NCBI GenBank assembly: GCA_937923735.1
Contig: CALDUJ010000055.1
Location: 1-46,548, forward strand
DNA: 46,548 nt
Direction of reading: 5' to 3'
Origin: an uncultured Flavobacteriaceae bacterium
Lineage (GTDB): Bacteria; Bacteroidota; Bacteroidia; Flavobacteriales; Flavobacteriaceae
Each line of letters begins with the position of its first letter. Position 1 is the first letter of the stretch. The notes below the pieces were generated by a model. That model searched no databases, had not been told where the DNA came from, and saw only the letters and a program-made list of their open reading frames with translations. Below, piece by piece: positions 8,676-17,355 of the stretch. The position numbers and the translations under genes were made by a program.

Positions 8676-8849
8676 CTACTCTTTTTTGTCAGCAGTTTCA
8701 TCTTCTTTACTTGCGTCTTTAAATTCCTTGATACCACTACCAAGGCCTCTCATTAATTCTGGGATTTTTTTTCCTCCAAATAATAATAAAACAACAACGA
8801 CGATTAATACTATCTGGGCTGGCCCGAAGGCTAATATGTATAAACTCAT
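8676..8849 (-). CDS. tatA: Sec-independent protein translocase subunit TatA
   Basis: This short gene encodes 57 residues beginning [16 protein letters not shown]. It has the TatA layout: a short hydrophobic transmembrane helix (about residues 10-24), the [14 protein letters not shown] hinge and amphipathic helix at 24-37, and a charged tail ending DETADKKE. TatA forms the size-adaptable part of the twin-arginine pore that exports folded proteins. It is convergent with the DUF4837 gene and shares its terminator. tatB or tatC are not nearby, so the other Tat components must be elsewhere. A -7-like TAACTTTG lies 22 bases upstream. Confidence 0.93.
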   Translation of the reverse strand: MSLYILAFGPAQIVLIVVVVLLLFGGKKIPELMRGLGSGIKEFKDASKEDETADKKE

Positions 8850-8870
8850 GATATTCTGTATTTAGATAAA

Positions 8871-8878
8871 CAAAGTTA
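8871..8878 (-). promoter_or_regulatory. Candidate -7 element of tatA
   Basis: The minus strand reads TAACTTTG, a full match to TAnnTTTG, with 21 bases between it and the tatA ATG. No clear TTG is seen at the -33 position. Confidence 0.45.
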
Positions 8879-8931
8879 ATAATTATACTCTAATAAATAC
8901 GTTTTAATGAGAACTTTAGCATATTACTAAA

Positions 8932-8960
8932 TTGCATTGTGCGTAATTTATTTAATTTTG
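8932..8960 (+). promoter_or_regulatory. Promoter of the M23 peptidase gene, very close to the start codon
   Basis: TTG at 8932-8934, an 18-base spacer and TAATTTTG at 8953-8960 match both Bacteroidota promoter boxes. Only seven bases separate the -7 box from the ATG at 8968, so the transcript would have almost no leader. Confidence 0.6.
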
Positions 8961-8967
8961 TGACTCT

Positions 8968-9828
8968 ATGGCAAAAAAAGACGGTAAAATAGCAGATAAG
9001 CTTTTGCATAAGTACAGATTGGTGATTCTTAATGAAGACACCTTTGAAGAGCGTCTTGCTATTAAATTAACTAGACTGAATGTATTTGTTATTTTATCGG
9101 TCACAGGTATTTTTCTCATAGCAATGACAACGCTCCTTATTGCTTACACACCATTAAGAGAGTATATTCCCGGTTACTCCTCTACCGCTTTAAAGCTCAA
9201 GGCTACAGAACTTAATTATAAAACAGACTCATTGCAACAAGTAATAGCAATGAACGATAAATATTTGAGTTCTATTAAGCGTGTACTTCAGGGTGATGTA
9301 ACGACTGTCGATTTTAACCGCGATTCCATAATTGAAGCCACTAAAATTGAAGCCAGCGAAGCCGATTTGAATCCAAGTAGAGAAGATTCTCTTCTTCGAG
9401 CAAAAGTGGATAAAGAAGATAAATATAATTTGTTTGAATCAGCTACCTCTAAGGCAAATTTTGTGCTTTTCCCTCCTGCTAATGGCAGTATAAGTCAAGA
9501 ATATAATGTAAAAGAAAAGCATTATGCGGTAGATGTCGTTGTGGCAAAAGACACACCAATAAAGGCTACTGCGGATGGTGTAGTTATTTTCTCAGAATGG
9601 ACTACAGAGACAGGGTATGTGATTATAATGGAACATAGTCATGGACTTATATCTGTTTACAAACATAATGCCTCATTGACAAAATCCCAAGGCGACCTTG
9701 TAAAAGCCGGAGAGGTTATAGCAACTGCAGGTTCTACGGGAGAATTAACTACTGGGCCGCATTTACATTTCGAACTGTGGAGCGATGGCTACCCAATTAA
9801 TCCAACCAATTTTATAGACTTTGAATAA
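8968..9828 (+). CDS. M23 family metallopeptidase, membrane-anchored peptidoglycan endopeptidase
   Basis: The 286-residue protein has a cytoplasmic N-terminus of about 37 residues and one transmembrane helix at about 38-60. A probable coiled-coil periplasmic stretch follows at roughly 75-150, then a C-terminal M23 (LytM/lysostaphin) domain. The zinc ligands appear intact: His185 and Asp189 in HYAVD, and His267 in the HLHFEL motif, with His233 and His265 as catalytic-site histidines. M23 enzymes cleave peptide cross-bridges or stem peptides of peptidoglycan, or act as EnvC/NlpD-like activators when degenerate; here the metal site looks active. The GH3 gene begins at the base after its stop codon, so the two are likely coupled. 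Confidence 0.9.
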   Translation: MAKKDGKIADKLLHKYRLVILNEDTFEERLAIKLTRLNVFVILSVTGIFLIAMTTLLIAYTPLREYIPGYSSTALKLKATELNYKTDSLQQVIAMNDKYLSSIKRVLQGDVTTVDFNRDSIIEATKIEASEADLNPSREDSLLRAKVDKEDKYNLFESATSKANFVLFPPANGSISQEYNVKEKHYAVDVVVAKDTPIKATADGVVIFSEWTTETGYVIIMEHSHGLISVYKHNASLTKSQGDLVKAGEVIATAGSTGELTTGPHLHFELWSDGYPINPTNFIDFE

Positions 9829-11331
9829 ATGTTCTTAAAGCCTCTTGCAGCAAAATTATTCGCAAAAAAAGTAAAAAAATCAGTCGATTTATGGGTTAAA
9901 AGACCTCTTGAAACCCAAGAGAAAGTATTTCGCCAACTCATCTCTAAAGCCGCAGAAACGCAGTTTGGTAAGGATCATGACTTTGTGAGTATCAATAGCC
10001 ATGAGGATTTCGTAAAACGTGTTCCAGTAAAAGATTACGAAGCCTTAAAACCCTATGTAGAGCTTGTTGTGGCTGGTGAAGAAGATATTTTATGGCCTGG
10101 AAAACCGTTATATTTTGCCAAAACTTCAGGAACGACTTCTGGTGTAAAATACATTCCAATTACTGAGCAATCTATAAAAGCGCAAGTAGAATCTTCTCGC
10201 AACGCTATTTTACTTTATATTAATGAAACAGGAAACAGCAAGTTTGTAGACGGCAAGATGATTTTCCTTCAAGGAAGCCCAGAACTCAACAAAAAAAATG
10301 GGATTAATGTTGGTCGTCTTTCAGGTATTTCAGCGCATTATGTTCCTAAATATCTTCAAAAAAATCGATTGCCTTCATGGGAAACCAATTGTATAGATGA
10401 TTGGGAAACCAAAGTGAATGCCATAGTTGAAGAAACCGTCAATGAGAATATGACCGTTATTGCAGGCATACCTTCTTGGGTACAAATGTATTTTGAGAAA
10501 CTTCAAGAAAAGACAGGTAAACAAGTTGGAGAGATTTTTAAGAACTTCAATCTATTCATTTTTGGAGGTGTTAATTATGAACCCTATCGAGCAAAGTTTG
10601 AGAAGTTAATTGGGAGAAAAGTTGATAGTATAGAGCTATACCCTGCAAGTGAAGGTTTTTTTGCATTTCAAGACAAGCAAAACGACAAAGGAATGCTTCT
10701 TCAATTAAATTCAGGAATTTTTTACGAGTTTATAAAGGCCGGTGAGTTTTTTGAAGAAAACCCTAAGCGTATTACTATAAAAGATGTTGAGGTGGGGGTT
10801 AATTATGTCATGATAATTTCAACTAATGCTGGATTGTGGGCATATAACCTTGGCGATACTATTCAATTTACTTCTACAAATCCCTATAAAATCATAGTTT
10901 CTGGACGCATCAAACATTTTATTTCGGCTTTTGGAGAGCATGTTATAGGAAAAGAAGTAGAGCAAGCAATGAATGAAGCTACAGCAAATACAAATATAAG
11001 AGTTTCAGAATTTACAGTAGCGCCTCAAATCAATCCAAAAGAAGGTCTTCCGTATCACGAATGGTTTATAGAATTTGAAAACGAGCCAGAAAATCTTTCC
11101 GATTTGTCAAAACATTTGGACGACTCACTTCAGAAACAAAATAGTTATTATTTTGATTTAATTGAAGGAAAAGTATTGCGACCTTTAAAGATTTCAATTG
11201 TCAAAAAAGATGGATTTACAACCTATATGAAATCTATCGGCAAATTAGGAGGGCAAAATAAGATTCCAAGACTAGCTAATGATAGAAAAATTGCTGATGT
11301 TTTAAATCAACAGAATTTAACCAAGAAGTAG
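9829..11331 (+). CDS. GH3 family acyl-adenylating enzyme
   Basis: The 500-residue protein belongs to the GH3 family, named from plant auxin-responsive acyl amido synthetases and also common in Bacteroidota. The ATP/AMP-binding motif TSGTTSGVKYIP is at 99-110, and later family features include IELYPASEGFFAFQ and GLWAYNLGDTIQF. Plant members adenylate a carboxylic acid and join it to an amino acid; the bacterial substrate is unknown. The protein is predicted cytosolic. The ATG directly follows the TAA of the M23 gene. The end of the gene overlaps nothing, but a -7 element for the next gene begins at the base after the stop codon. Confidence 0.88.
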   Translation: MFLKPLAAKLFAKKVKKSVDLWVKRPLETQEKVFRQLISKAAETQFGKDHDFVSINSHEDFVKRVPVKDYEALKPYVELVVAGEEDILWPGKPLYFAKTSGTTSGVKYIPITEQSIKAQVESSRNAILLYINETGNSKFVDGKMIFLQGSPELNKKNGINVGRLSGISAHYVPKYLQKNRLPSWETNCIDDWETKVNAIVEETVNENMTVIAGIPSWVQMYFEKLQEKTGKQVGEIFKNFNLFIFGGVNYEPYRAKFEKLIGRKVDSIELYPASEGFFAFQDKQNDKGMLLQLNSGIFYEFIKAGEFFEENPKRITIKDVEVGVNYVMIISTNAGLWAYNLGDTIQFTSTNPYKIIVSGRIKHFISAFGEHVIGKEVEQAMNEATANTNIRVSEFTVAPQINPKEGLPYHEWFIEFENEPENLSDLSKHLDDSLQKQNSYYFDLIEGKVLRPLKISIVKKDGFTTYMKSIGKLGGQNKIPRLANDRKIADVLNQQNLTKK

Positions 11332-11339
11332 TAACTTTG
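11332..11339 (+). promoter_or_regulatory. Candidate -7 element upstream of the DUF6909-like gene and the polysaccharide operon
   Basis: TAACTTTG followed by CAAC matches the extended Bacteroidota -7 box and lies 17 bases before the ATG at 11357. No convincing TTG is seen upstream. If real, it may also drive the Wzz and rfb genes, since no other promoter is visible up to 14139. Confidence 0.45.
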
Positions 11340-11356
11340 CAACCCAAAGAAGCTAT

Positions 11357-13051
11357 ATGAACAGTAAAAAACATCAAGGACGTACAAGAGCACAAGAAAG
11401 CAGTAGCGCTATTGAACGTATGTACATTACGATGCGACATCTGTTTAACCGAGGTTTTTACAAGCCTATGGGGGTTTCTGGAGAAACATTAAGAGAAGCT
11501 TTATTATTGCTTCGCCCAGAAATATATGGCTCTATCGCGGAAGAAAAGGCGGAATTAGAAGGCTTACTGTATGTGCTTGACAGACTTCCAAAAGGCATAG
11601 AGGAGTGTTCTTTTATTAATTTAACTAGTGATGAAGGCTACGGAAATTCACATTTTAAAGCTATTATCCCACCGAAAAGACGACGTAATTGTTATCGTAT
11701 AGATAACGAACAAATGAATATTGAGATAACACGAGGACGTTCAGATATTTACGATATTCTCACCCATCTAACGTTTTTGTTTATCGAATCTCATAAAATC
11801 AGTCATAGTGTTTTGATTGATGATGATACTGGTGCTACTACAAGAGACTGGCAAAAACTGGAAAAAGCAGTGTTGTCTAAAAGAGAATTAACCCAAATTG
11901 AAAAAGAAATTGCGTTGTCTCACACTGCTAATATTTTAGGCAGAACTTTTGACGAACTTAATGCTGTATATTCTAAATTCTCTACGCCCAAATATCCTGA
12001 GCGTTTCTTATCAATTATCTATTGGCTAGGGAAGCTTGCCATAGAAGAAACTGTTAATAATAAGAAAAGGACAATTACTTTTAGCTCTGTTTTAAGAGAG
12101 CGATTGGGACACCATTTACACGGAGAAATATGGGCCACGAACGCTAAAGAAGTTTTAAAGAAGCACAATTTGCTTGAGCGCCCAATTCATATCATAAGTG
12201 CAAATATGCATAGTGTTATGAATACGATTTTTGCACCTACAGCTCTTAAAGCACTAGTGTCCAAAAAAGATATTTTTGATGTTTACAAAGACCTTAGCGA
12301 GGATGTTAACAATGCACTTTGTACTAAAGTTACTAAGCAAGCGTTACAGAACGGAATGTTGTCTATAAATGATTCGTCTGGATCTAATATTGATGTACAA
12401 ATTTTCGACACTTCTAAAATCGAATTATCTAAAACAGGTTTAAACATTGAAGAAAAAAAACATGTCTCAAAAAAACCCGTTATATTCGTAATGGATTATG
12501 CTTTCGGTGAACAGGCGTACGAAACTATAGATGAACTTTTAAAGCCGTATGAAAATGGTGACGAAAAAATTCATTTAAACGTAGAGTCAGTTTCTATAAT
12601 GGGTAAAGCAGGAATACTAACAGGAGGAAAAGGAGATATCATGATACCTTCTGCTCATATTTTTGAAGGAACAGCCGATAACTATCCTTTTAAAAATGAA
12701 TTGCGAAAAGAAGATATAGATGGTAAAGGCGTAAATGTTTTTGATGGCTCAATGGTAACAGTTTTGGGAACCTCATTACAGAATAAAGAAATTTTGAAAT
12801 TCTTTCACGAATCCACATGGAACGTAATAGGTTTAGAGATGGAAGGAGCTCATTATCAAAAGGCCATTCAAGCGGCCTCAAAAGTACGAGGAAGTATTAA
12901 TCCAAAGGTAAAAGTAAGATACGCTTATTACGCTAGTGATAACCCTTTAGAAACAGGAAGTACATTAGCATCTGGAGGATTAGGGACATCGGGAGTAAGA
13001 CCAACATATGTAATTACTAGAGCAATTCTAGAGCAAATATTTAATAATTAA
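11357..13051 (+). CDS. DUF6909-like protein with nucleoside-phosphorylase-like C-terminal domain
   Basis: This 564-residue cytosolic protein has an N-terminal helical region containing ERMYITMRHLFNRGFYKP and RRRNCYRIDNEQ. From about residue 370 it has an alpha/beta domain resembling the purine nucleoside phosphorylase/AMP nucleosidase superfamily. The pattern GLEMEGAHY near residue 495 is the ribose-binding MEG motif of that superfamily, and SDNPLETGSTLASGG follows. I recall such proteins being grouped as DUF6909 and sometimes labelled AMP nucleosidase. Cleavage of a nucleotide or nucleoside glycosidic bond is plausible but not shown. The Wzz-like gene begins 11 bases after its stop, so it may head the polysaccharide transcript. 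Confidence 0.7.
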   Translation: MNSKKHQGRTRAQESSSAIERMYITMRHLFNRGFYKPMGVSGETLREALLLLRPEIYGSIAEEKAELEGLLYVLDRLPKGIEECSFINLTSDEGYGNSHFKAIIPPKRRRNCYRIDNEQMNIEITRGRSDIYDILTHLTFLFIESHKISHSVLIDDDTGATTRDWQKLEKAVLSKRELTQIEKEIALSHTANILGRTFDELNAVYSKFSTPKYPERFLSIIYWLGKLAIEETVNNKKRTITFSSVLRERLGHHLHGEIWATNAKEVLKKHNLLERPIHIISANMHSVMNTIFAPTALKALVSKKDIFDVYKDLSEDVNNALCTKVTKQALQNGMLSINDSSGSNIDVQIFDTSKIELSKTGLNIEEKKHVSKKPVIFVMDYAFGEQAYETIDELLKPYENGDEKIHLNVESVSIMGKAGILTGGKGDIMIPSAHIFEGTADNYPFKNELRKEDIDGKGVNVFDGSMVTVLGTSLQNKEILKFFHESTWNVIGLEMEGAHYQKAIQAASKVRGSINPKVKVRYAYYASDNPLETGSTLASGGLGTSGVRPTYVITRAILEQIFNN

Positions 13052-13062
13052 GAGTTTTAAAA

Positions 13063-14139
13063 ATGAGTAATAAATTACCAGAAACAGGCGGTTCAGAAGA
13101 AGTAGATTTAGGGCAGTTGTTTAAGCTTATTGGCAAAGCGTTTGAGAGACTTTTCAAATTCTTAGCAGACTTAATAAATAAGTTATTTCTTGGATTAGTC
13201 TGGCTAATCTTCTTTTTAAAAAAACATGCTGTAAAAATCTTTTTGGCTGGAGTTTTAGGTTTTGCCCTTGCATTTATTAAAGAAAAAGTTTCTGGACCTG
13301 TGTTTGTTTCTAGCGTTACTGTAAACCAAAATTACAACACAGGAGAAAATTTATATAGTTTAATTAATTATTATAATTCCTTGACTAAGCAAAAAGGTTC
13401 AGCTACTATTGCTAAAGCATTGGATTTGAGCGAATCAGACAGCAACAATTTTGTCAGTTTTGAAATCGAACCTGTTGTAAGTGAAAATTATAGAATTAAG
13501 AACTATGACGCTTATATAAAGGAATTAGACTCTGCTATTGCTGCCAGTATTGATTATGATACATATTTAGAAAATACAATGAAGCATGACTACAGGCAAC
13601 AAAAAATATTTATTAAGACAAAAGAATCTAGAAATTTACTCCCAATCTTTCAGAAAATAATAGATAAAGTAAGTTTATCAGAGTTTTTTAATACTAGACA
13701 AAAAAGAGATTTAGAAGAATTAAAAAATAAAGAATTAGCCTTAAAACAAGCCATCATTGAGTCAGATTCTCTTAAAAACACTTATAAGAGGGTGTTAGAA
13801 ATGCCTATTGATAAAAAAGGCAGTGAATCTGGAACAAACATTACAATAGAAGGTTCAGAGACAAAAAACAAAACTAAGGAATTCGAACTCTATCAAAATG
13901 ACCTTGAACTGCGAAGGGAATTAGTTGCGATAGAGCGACAAAAACAAGATAAGGAGGAGATTATAGAAATAGTTTCGAGTGAATTCACAAGCGGTACAGT
14001 TGACAACAAAACCACGATACTAGGTAAAGAGATAAGTCGTAAAATTGCTTATGCAATTTTTTTCTCGACAATTATATTTTTGTTACTTCTAGGTGTTGAA
14101 TTGAACAAATTTATAGACCGTTATAAGGATAAGGTTTAA
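13063..14139 (+). CDS. Wzz-like polysaccharide chain-length determinant
   Basis: The 358-residue protein has a cytosolic N-terminus of about 40 residues and hydrophobic segments at roughly 42-75. A long periplasmic part contains a predicted coiled coil (about 215-300, rich in Glu, Lys and Leu). A second transmembrane helix lies near 327-347, followed by a short charged tail. Two membrane helices around a coiled-coil periplasmic domain is the layout of polysaccharide co-polymerases that set O-antigen or capsule chain length. There is no C-terminal tyrosine kinase domain. The stop codon overlaps the rfbB start (TAATG), indicating coupling, and the position at the head of a Wzx/Wzy locus supports the role. 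Confidence 0.72.
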   Translation: MSNKLPETGGSEEVDLGQLFKLIGKAFERLFKFLADLINKLFLGLVWLIFFLKKHAVKIFLAGVLGFALAFIKEKVSGPVFVSSVTVNQNYNTGENLYSLINYYNSLTKQKGSATIAKALDLSESDSNNFVSFEIEPVVSENYRIKNYDAYIKELDSAIAASIDYDTYLENTMKHDYRQQKIFIKTKESRNLLPIFQKIIDKVSLSEFFNTRQKRDLEELKNKELALKQAIIESDSLKNTYKRVLEMPIDKKGSESGTNITIEGSETKNKTKEFELYQNDLELRRELVAIERQKQDKEEIIEIVSSEFTSGTVDNKTTILGKEISRKIAYAIFFSTIIFLLLLGVELNKFIDRYKDKV

Positions 14140-15149
14140 TGACTATTCTTGTTACAGGAGGTGCGGGTTTCATAGGGTCAAATTTTATCCTTCATCATTT
14201 ACAAAAAGCCCCTGAAGTAAATATCATCAACCTCGACAATTTAACCTATGCTGGTAATTTAGAAAACTTAAAGGAAATAGATTCTCTAAGTAATTATAGA
14301 TTTGTTAAAGGAGACATAAGAGATTTAGCAGTTGTTAGTAAACTTTTTTCGGAGTACAAAATTGATAACATTATACATTTTGCTGCAGAAACTCATGTCG
14401 ATAATTCGATAGAAACACCATTTAATTTTATAAATACTAACATAATTGGGACGTTTAATCTTTTGGAGGTATCTTACAGAAAATGGATGAATGGACCATT
14501 CGAAACTAAACCAGATTATATTAATAGTAGGTTTCATCATATTTCTACTGACGAAGTATATGGAACTCTTGGTAACGAAGGGTTGTTTACTGAAAAGACT
14601 CCTTATGCTCCGAATAGCCCATATAGCGCGTCCAAAGCTTCGTCAGATTTTTTGGTCAGAAGCTACTTCCATACTTATGGATTAAATGTTGTTACAACTA
14701 ACTGTAGCAATAATTATGGACCCAAACAACATGACGAAAAATTAATTCCAACAATTATAAGAAAAGCTTTATTAGAAGAAAATATACCTATTTATGGAGA
14801 TGGTTTAAATATAAGAGACTGGCTATATGTTAAGGATCATTGCAAGGGGATTGATAATGTGTTTTACAATGGAAAAAGTGGAGAAACCTATAATATAGGC
14901 GGTAAAAATGAGCACACTAATTTGTATATTGCTCAAACAATCTGTGATATTTTAGACAGAAAATTTCCTAGAAAAGGAAGTAAGAGCTATAAAGACCTTA
15001 TTACATTTGTTACCGACAGACCTGGGCACGATTTTCGCTATGCGATAGACGCATCTAAAATAGAGGAAGAGCTTAACTGGAAGGCTGAAGAGAATTTAGA
15101 AAGTGGTATCCTAAAAACAATAGATTGGTACGTTAATAAATACAATTAA
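14139..15149 (+). CDS. rfbB: dTDP-glucose 4,6-dehydratase
   Basis: The 336-residue extended short-chain dehydrogenase makes dTDP-4-keto-6-deoxyglucose, the second step of dTDP-L-rhamnose synthesis. The NAD-binding GGAGFIG is at 7-13. The catalytic region has STDEVYG at 136-142, with the Thr-Asp-Glu set specific to RmlB, and the YxxxK pair is Tyr162-Lys166. The length matches the family. The start overlaps the Wzz stop by one base and rfbA begins at the next base after its stop. The gene order B, A, C, D is complete in this locus. Confidence 0.96.
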   Translation: MTILVTGGAGFIGSNFILHHLQKAPEVNIINLDNLTYAGNLENLKEIDSLSNYRFVKGDIRDLAVVSKLFSEYKIDNIIHFAAETHVDNSIETPFNFINTNIIGTFNLLEVSYRKWMNGPFETKPDYINSRFHHISTDEVYGTLGNEGLFTEKTPYAPNSPYSASKASSDFLVRSYFHTYGLNVVTTNCSNNYGPKQHDEKLIPTIIRKALLEENIPIYGDGLNIRDWLYVKDHCKGIDNVFYNGKSGETYNIGGKNEHTNLYIAQTICDILDRKFPRKGSKSYKDLITFVTDRPGHDFRYAIDASKIEEELNWKAEENLESGILKTIDWYVNKYN

Positions 15150-16007
15150 ATGAAAGGTATAATTTTAGCAGGAGGATTAGGCACTCGTTTATACCCTATC
15201 ACGTTGACGGTAAGTAAACAATTATTACCAGTCTACGATAAACCAATGATATATTATCCACTTTCTACCCTTATGTCAGCTGGGATTAAAGAAATTTTAA
15301 TAATATCCACATCCAAAGACCTCCCTAAATTTAAAGACCTCTTAGGAAATGGCAATAATTATGGTTGCCAATTTTCTTATGCTATCCAAGAAAAACCAAA
15401 TGGTTTGGCAGAAGCCTTTTTAATTGGAGAAGAATTTATAGGAAATGATAAAGTTGCATTAATTCTCGGCGACAACATATTTTATGGTTCTGGATTAGAA
15501 GAAACACTTATATCTAGTATAAAAACTGAAGGTGCTGTTATTTTTGCATATCATGTTCAAGATCCAGAGCGTTATGGGGTTGTTGAGTTTAATAAGGAAA
15601 AGAAAGCTATATCCATAGAAGAAAAGCCAGTTAAAGCAAAATCAAACTATGCTGTTCCTGGAATATATTTTTATGACAACAATGTTGTTGAGTTTGCAAA
15701 GAACATAAAACCCAGTAAAAGAGGTGAGTTAGAAATAACAGATATTAATAAAGCTTATCTCAATAAGAACATGCTAAACGTGCAAATCCTGGATAAAGGT
15801 ACTGCATGGTTAGACACAGGAACCTTTAATTCGCTTATGCAAGCATCTCAATTTGTTCAAGTGATTGAGGAAAGACAAGGGCTTAAAATTGGTGCAATAG
15901 AAGAAACTGCTTATAAAAAAGGGTTTATATCCAAAAAAGAACTTAATCAATTAGCCGCAGGTTTAATAAAAAGTGGATATGGAGAGTATTTACTCCGATT
16001 AGAATAA
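15150..16007 (+). CDS. rfbA: Glucose-1-phosphate thymidylyltransferase
   Basis: The 285-residue nucleotidyltransferase joins dTTP and glucose-1-phosphate to form dTDP-glucose, the first step of the rhamnose pathway. It begins [18 protein letters not shown], the nucleotide-binding signature, and continues with [27 protein letters not shown] and [12 protein letters not shown], all typical of RmlA. The length is normal. Its ATG follows the rfbB stop without a gap, and rfbC follows in the same way. Confidence 0.97.
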   Translation: MKGIILAGGLGTRLYPITLTVSKQLLPVYDKPMIYYPLSTLMSAGIKEILIISTSKDLPKFKDLLGNGNNYGCQFSYAIQEKPNGLAEAFLIGEEFIGNDKVALILGDNIFYGSGLEETLISSIKTEGAVIFAYHVQDPERYGVVEFNKEKKAISIEEKPVKAKSNYAVPGIYFYDNNVVEFAKNIKPSKRGELEITDINKAYLNKNMLNVQILDKGTAWLDTGTFNSLMQASQFVQVIEERQGLKIGAIEETAYKKGFISKKELNQLAAGLIKSGYGEYLLRLE

Positions 16008-16565
16008 ATGGTTGTAGAAGAAACAAAATTAAAGGGTTGTTTTGTGCTAACTCCGAGAGTATTTGAAGATTCGAGAGGTAAGTTCTTCGAAAGTTATAAC
16101 AAAACAACATTTAAAAAGGCAATAGACATTAAAACAGATTTCGTCCAAGATAATCAGTCCATTTCCAAAAAAGGTGTTTTGAGAGGAATTCATTTTCAAG
16201 AAGGCAAGCATTCTCAGGCAAAATTAGTTAGTGTAACTAAGGGTGTTGTACAGGATATATGCGTTGATATAAGAAAGGACTCAAACACATTTGGAGAACA
16301 CTTTTCAATTATTCTGAGTTCAGAAAATCACAAGCAAGTATACATTCCAAGGGGTTTCGCACATGGGTTTTTGGTGTTGAGCGATTATGCAATATTTAAT
16401 TATAAATGTGATAATTACTACCATAAAAGCTCAGAAAGAGGAATTATTTATAATGACCCAACGTTAAATATAAACTGGCAGCTAGATAAAAATAGTTTCC
16501 TATTATCTCACAAAGACAAACAATTACCAACACTGCGTGGTTATTTAGATGAAAAAAAAGACTAA
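16008..16565 (+). CDS. rfbC: dTDP-4-dehydrorhamnose 3,5-epimerase
   Basis: The 185-residue cupin epimerises dTDP-4-keto-6-deoxyglucose at C3 and C5. The signature VLRGIHFQ places the catalytic base at His62, and PRGFAHGFLVLSD at 114-126 is the conserved cupin strand. It has the usual length for RmlC. The 3' end overlaps the start of rfbD by 17 bases, which suggests translational coupling. Confidence 0.96.
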   Translation: MVVEETKLKGCFVLTPRVFEDSRGKFFESYNKTTFKKAIDIKTDFVQDNQSISKKGVLRGIHFQEGKHSQAKLVSVTKGVVQDICVDIRKDSNTFGEHFSIILSSENHKQVYIPRGFAHGFLVLSDYAIFNYKCDNYYHKSSERGIIYNDPTLNINWQLDKNSFLLSHKDKQLPTLRGYLDEKKD

Positions 16566-17355
16566 CATCTTAGTAACAGGTTCAGGAGGACAACTTGGTT
16601 TGACTTTTGTTGATTTGGAAAAAAACAATTTTAGTAGAGATTTGAATTGGATATACTTGTCTTCTAATGAACTTGACATTACACAAAAAAACCAAATAGA
16701 CAAAACCCTTGAAGAACATAATTTTGATTATTGTATCAATTGTGCTGCCTTCACAGATGTAAATCAAGCAGAAAAATCACCAGAAAAAGCTTTTAATGTA
16801 AACGCAGAAGGAGTAAAACTTTTAGCCAAAGCATGTAAAACAAGAAACATAATTTTGATTCATATATCAACAGACTATGTGTTTGATGGCGAAAAAGACG
16901 CTCCTTATCAAGTTGACGACCCTACAAATCCAATTAATCAGTATGGCAAGTCAAAACTTCTGGGGGAAGAGTATATAAGAGATATATTAGCAAAATATTT
17001 CATCATCAGGACATCGGCACTTTATAGTAAAATTCATGGCAGTAATTTTTACAGAACGATTTTAAATAAAGCTAGAAGAGAGAAAAGGCTTTATGTAACC
17101 GACTCTCAAGTGACTTGTCCGACAGCTACAGAAACTCTTGCAAAGTTTATAATAGATTTAATTATCTCAGGCAATAGTAATTATGGCACATTACATTTTC
17201 ATGATGAAAAAATAATGTCCTGGTATGAATTTGCTAATCAAATACTATCGGAGAATAATTTATCTGGCGAGATATGTCTTGTTAAAAGTAACAAATATGG
17301 TACTTTTGTGCGTAGACCCAAAAATTCAATTTTATTAATAAATAGATTAAAGTAA
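16549..17355 (+). CDS. rfbD: dTDP-4-dehydrorhamnose reductase, apparently shortened at the C-terminus
   Basis: The protein reduces dTDP-4-keto-L-rhamnose to dTDP-L-rhamnose. It has the NADPH-binding GSGGQLG at 11-17, STDYVFDG at 107-114 and the YxxxK pair Tyr132-Lys136, so the active site is complete. At 268 residues it is shorter than usual RmlD proteins, which run to about 285-300. The sequence stops after RRPKNSILLINRLK, where homologues typically continue with another 20-30 residues forming a final helix. The TAA overlaps the pseB start (TAATG), which puts the loss exactly at the border with the nonulosonic acid cassette. Activity may be retained, because the missing part is outside the catalytic core. 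Confidence 0.9.
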   Translation: MKKKTNILVTGSGGQLGLTFVDLEKNNFSRDLNWIYLSSNELDITQKNQIDKTLEEHNFDYCINCAAFTDVNQAEKSPEKAFNVNAEGVKLLAKACKTRNIILIHISTDYVFDGEKDAPYQVDDPTNPINQYGKSKLLGEEYIRDILAKYFIIRTSALYSKIHGSNFYRTILNKARREKRLYVTDSQVTCPTATETLAKFIIDLIISGNSNYGTLHFHDEKIMSWYEFANQILSENNLSGEICLVKSNKYGTFVRRPKNSILLINRLK

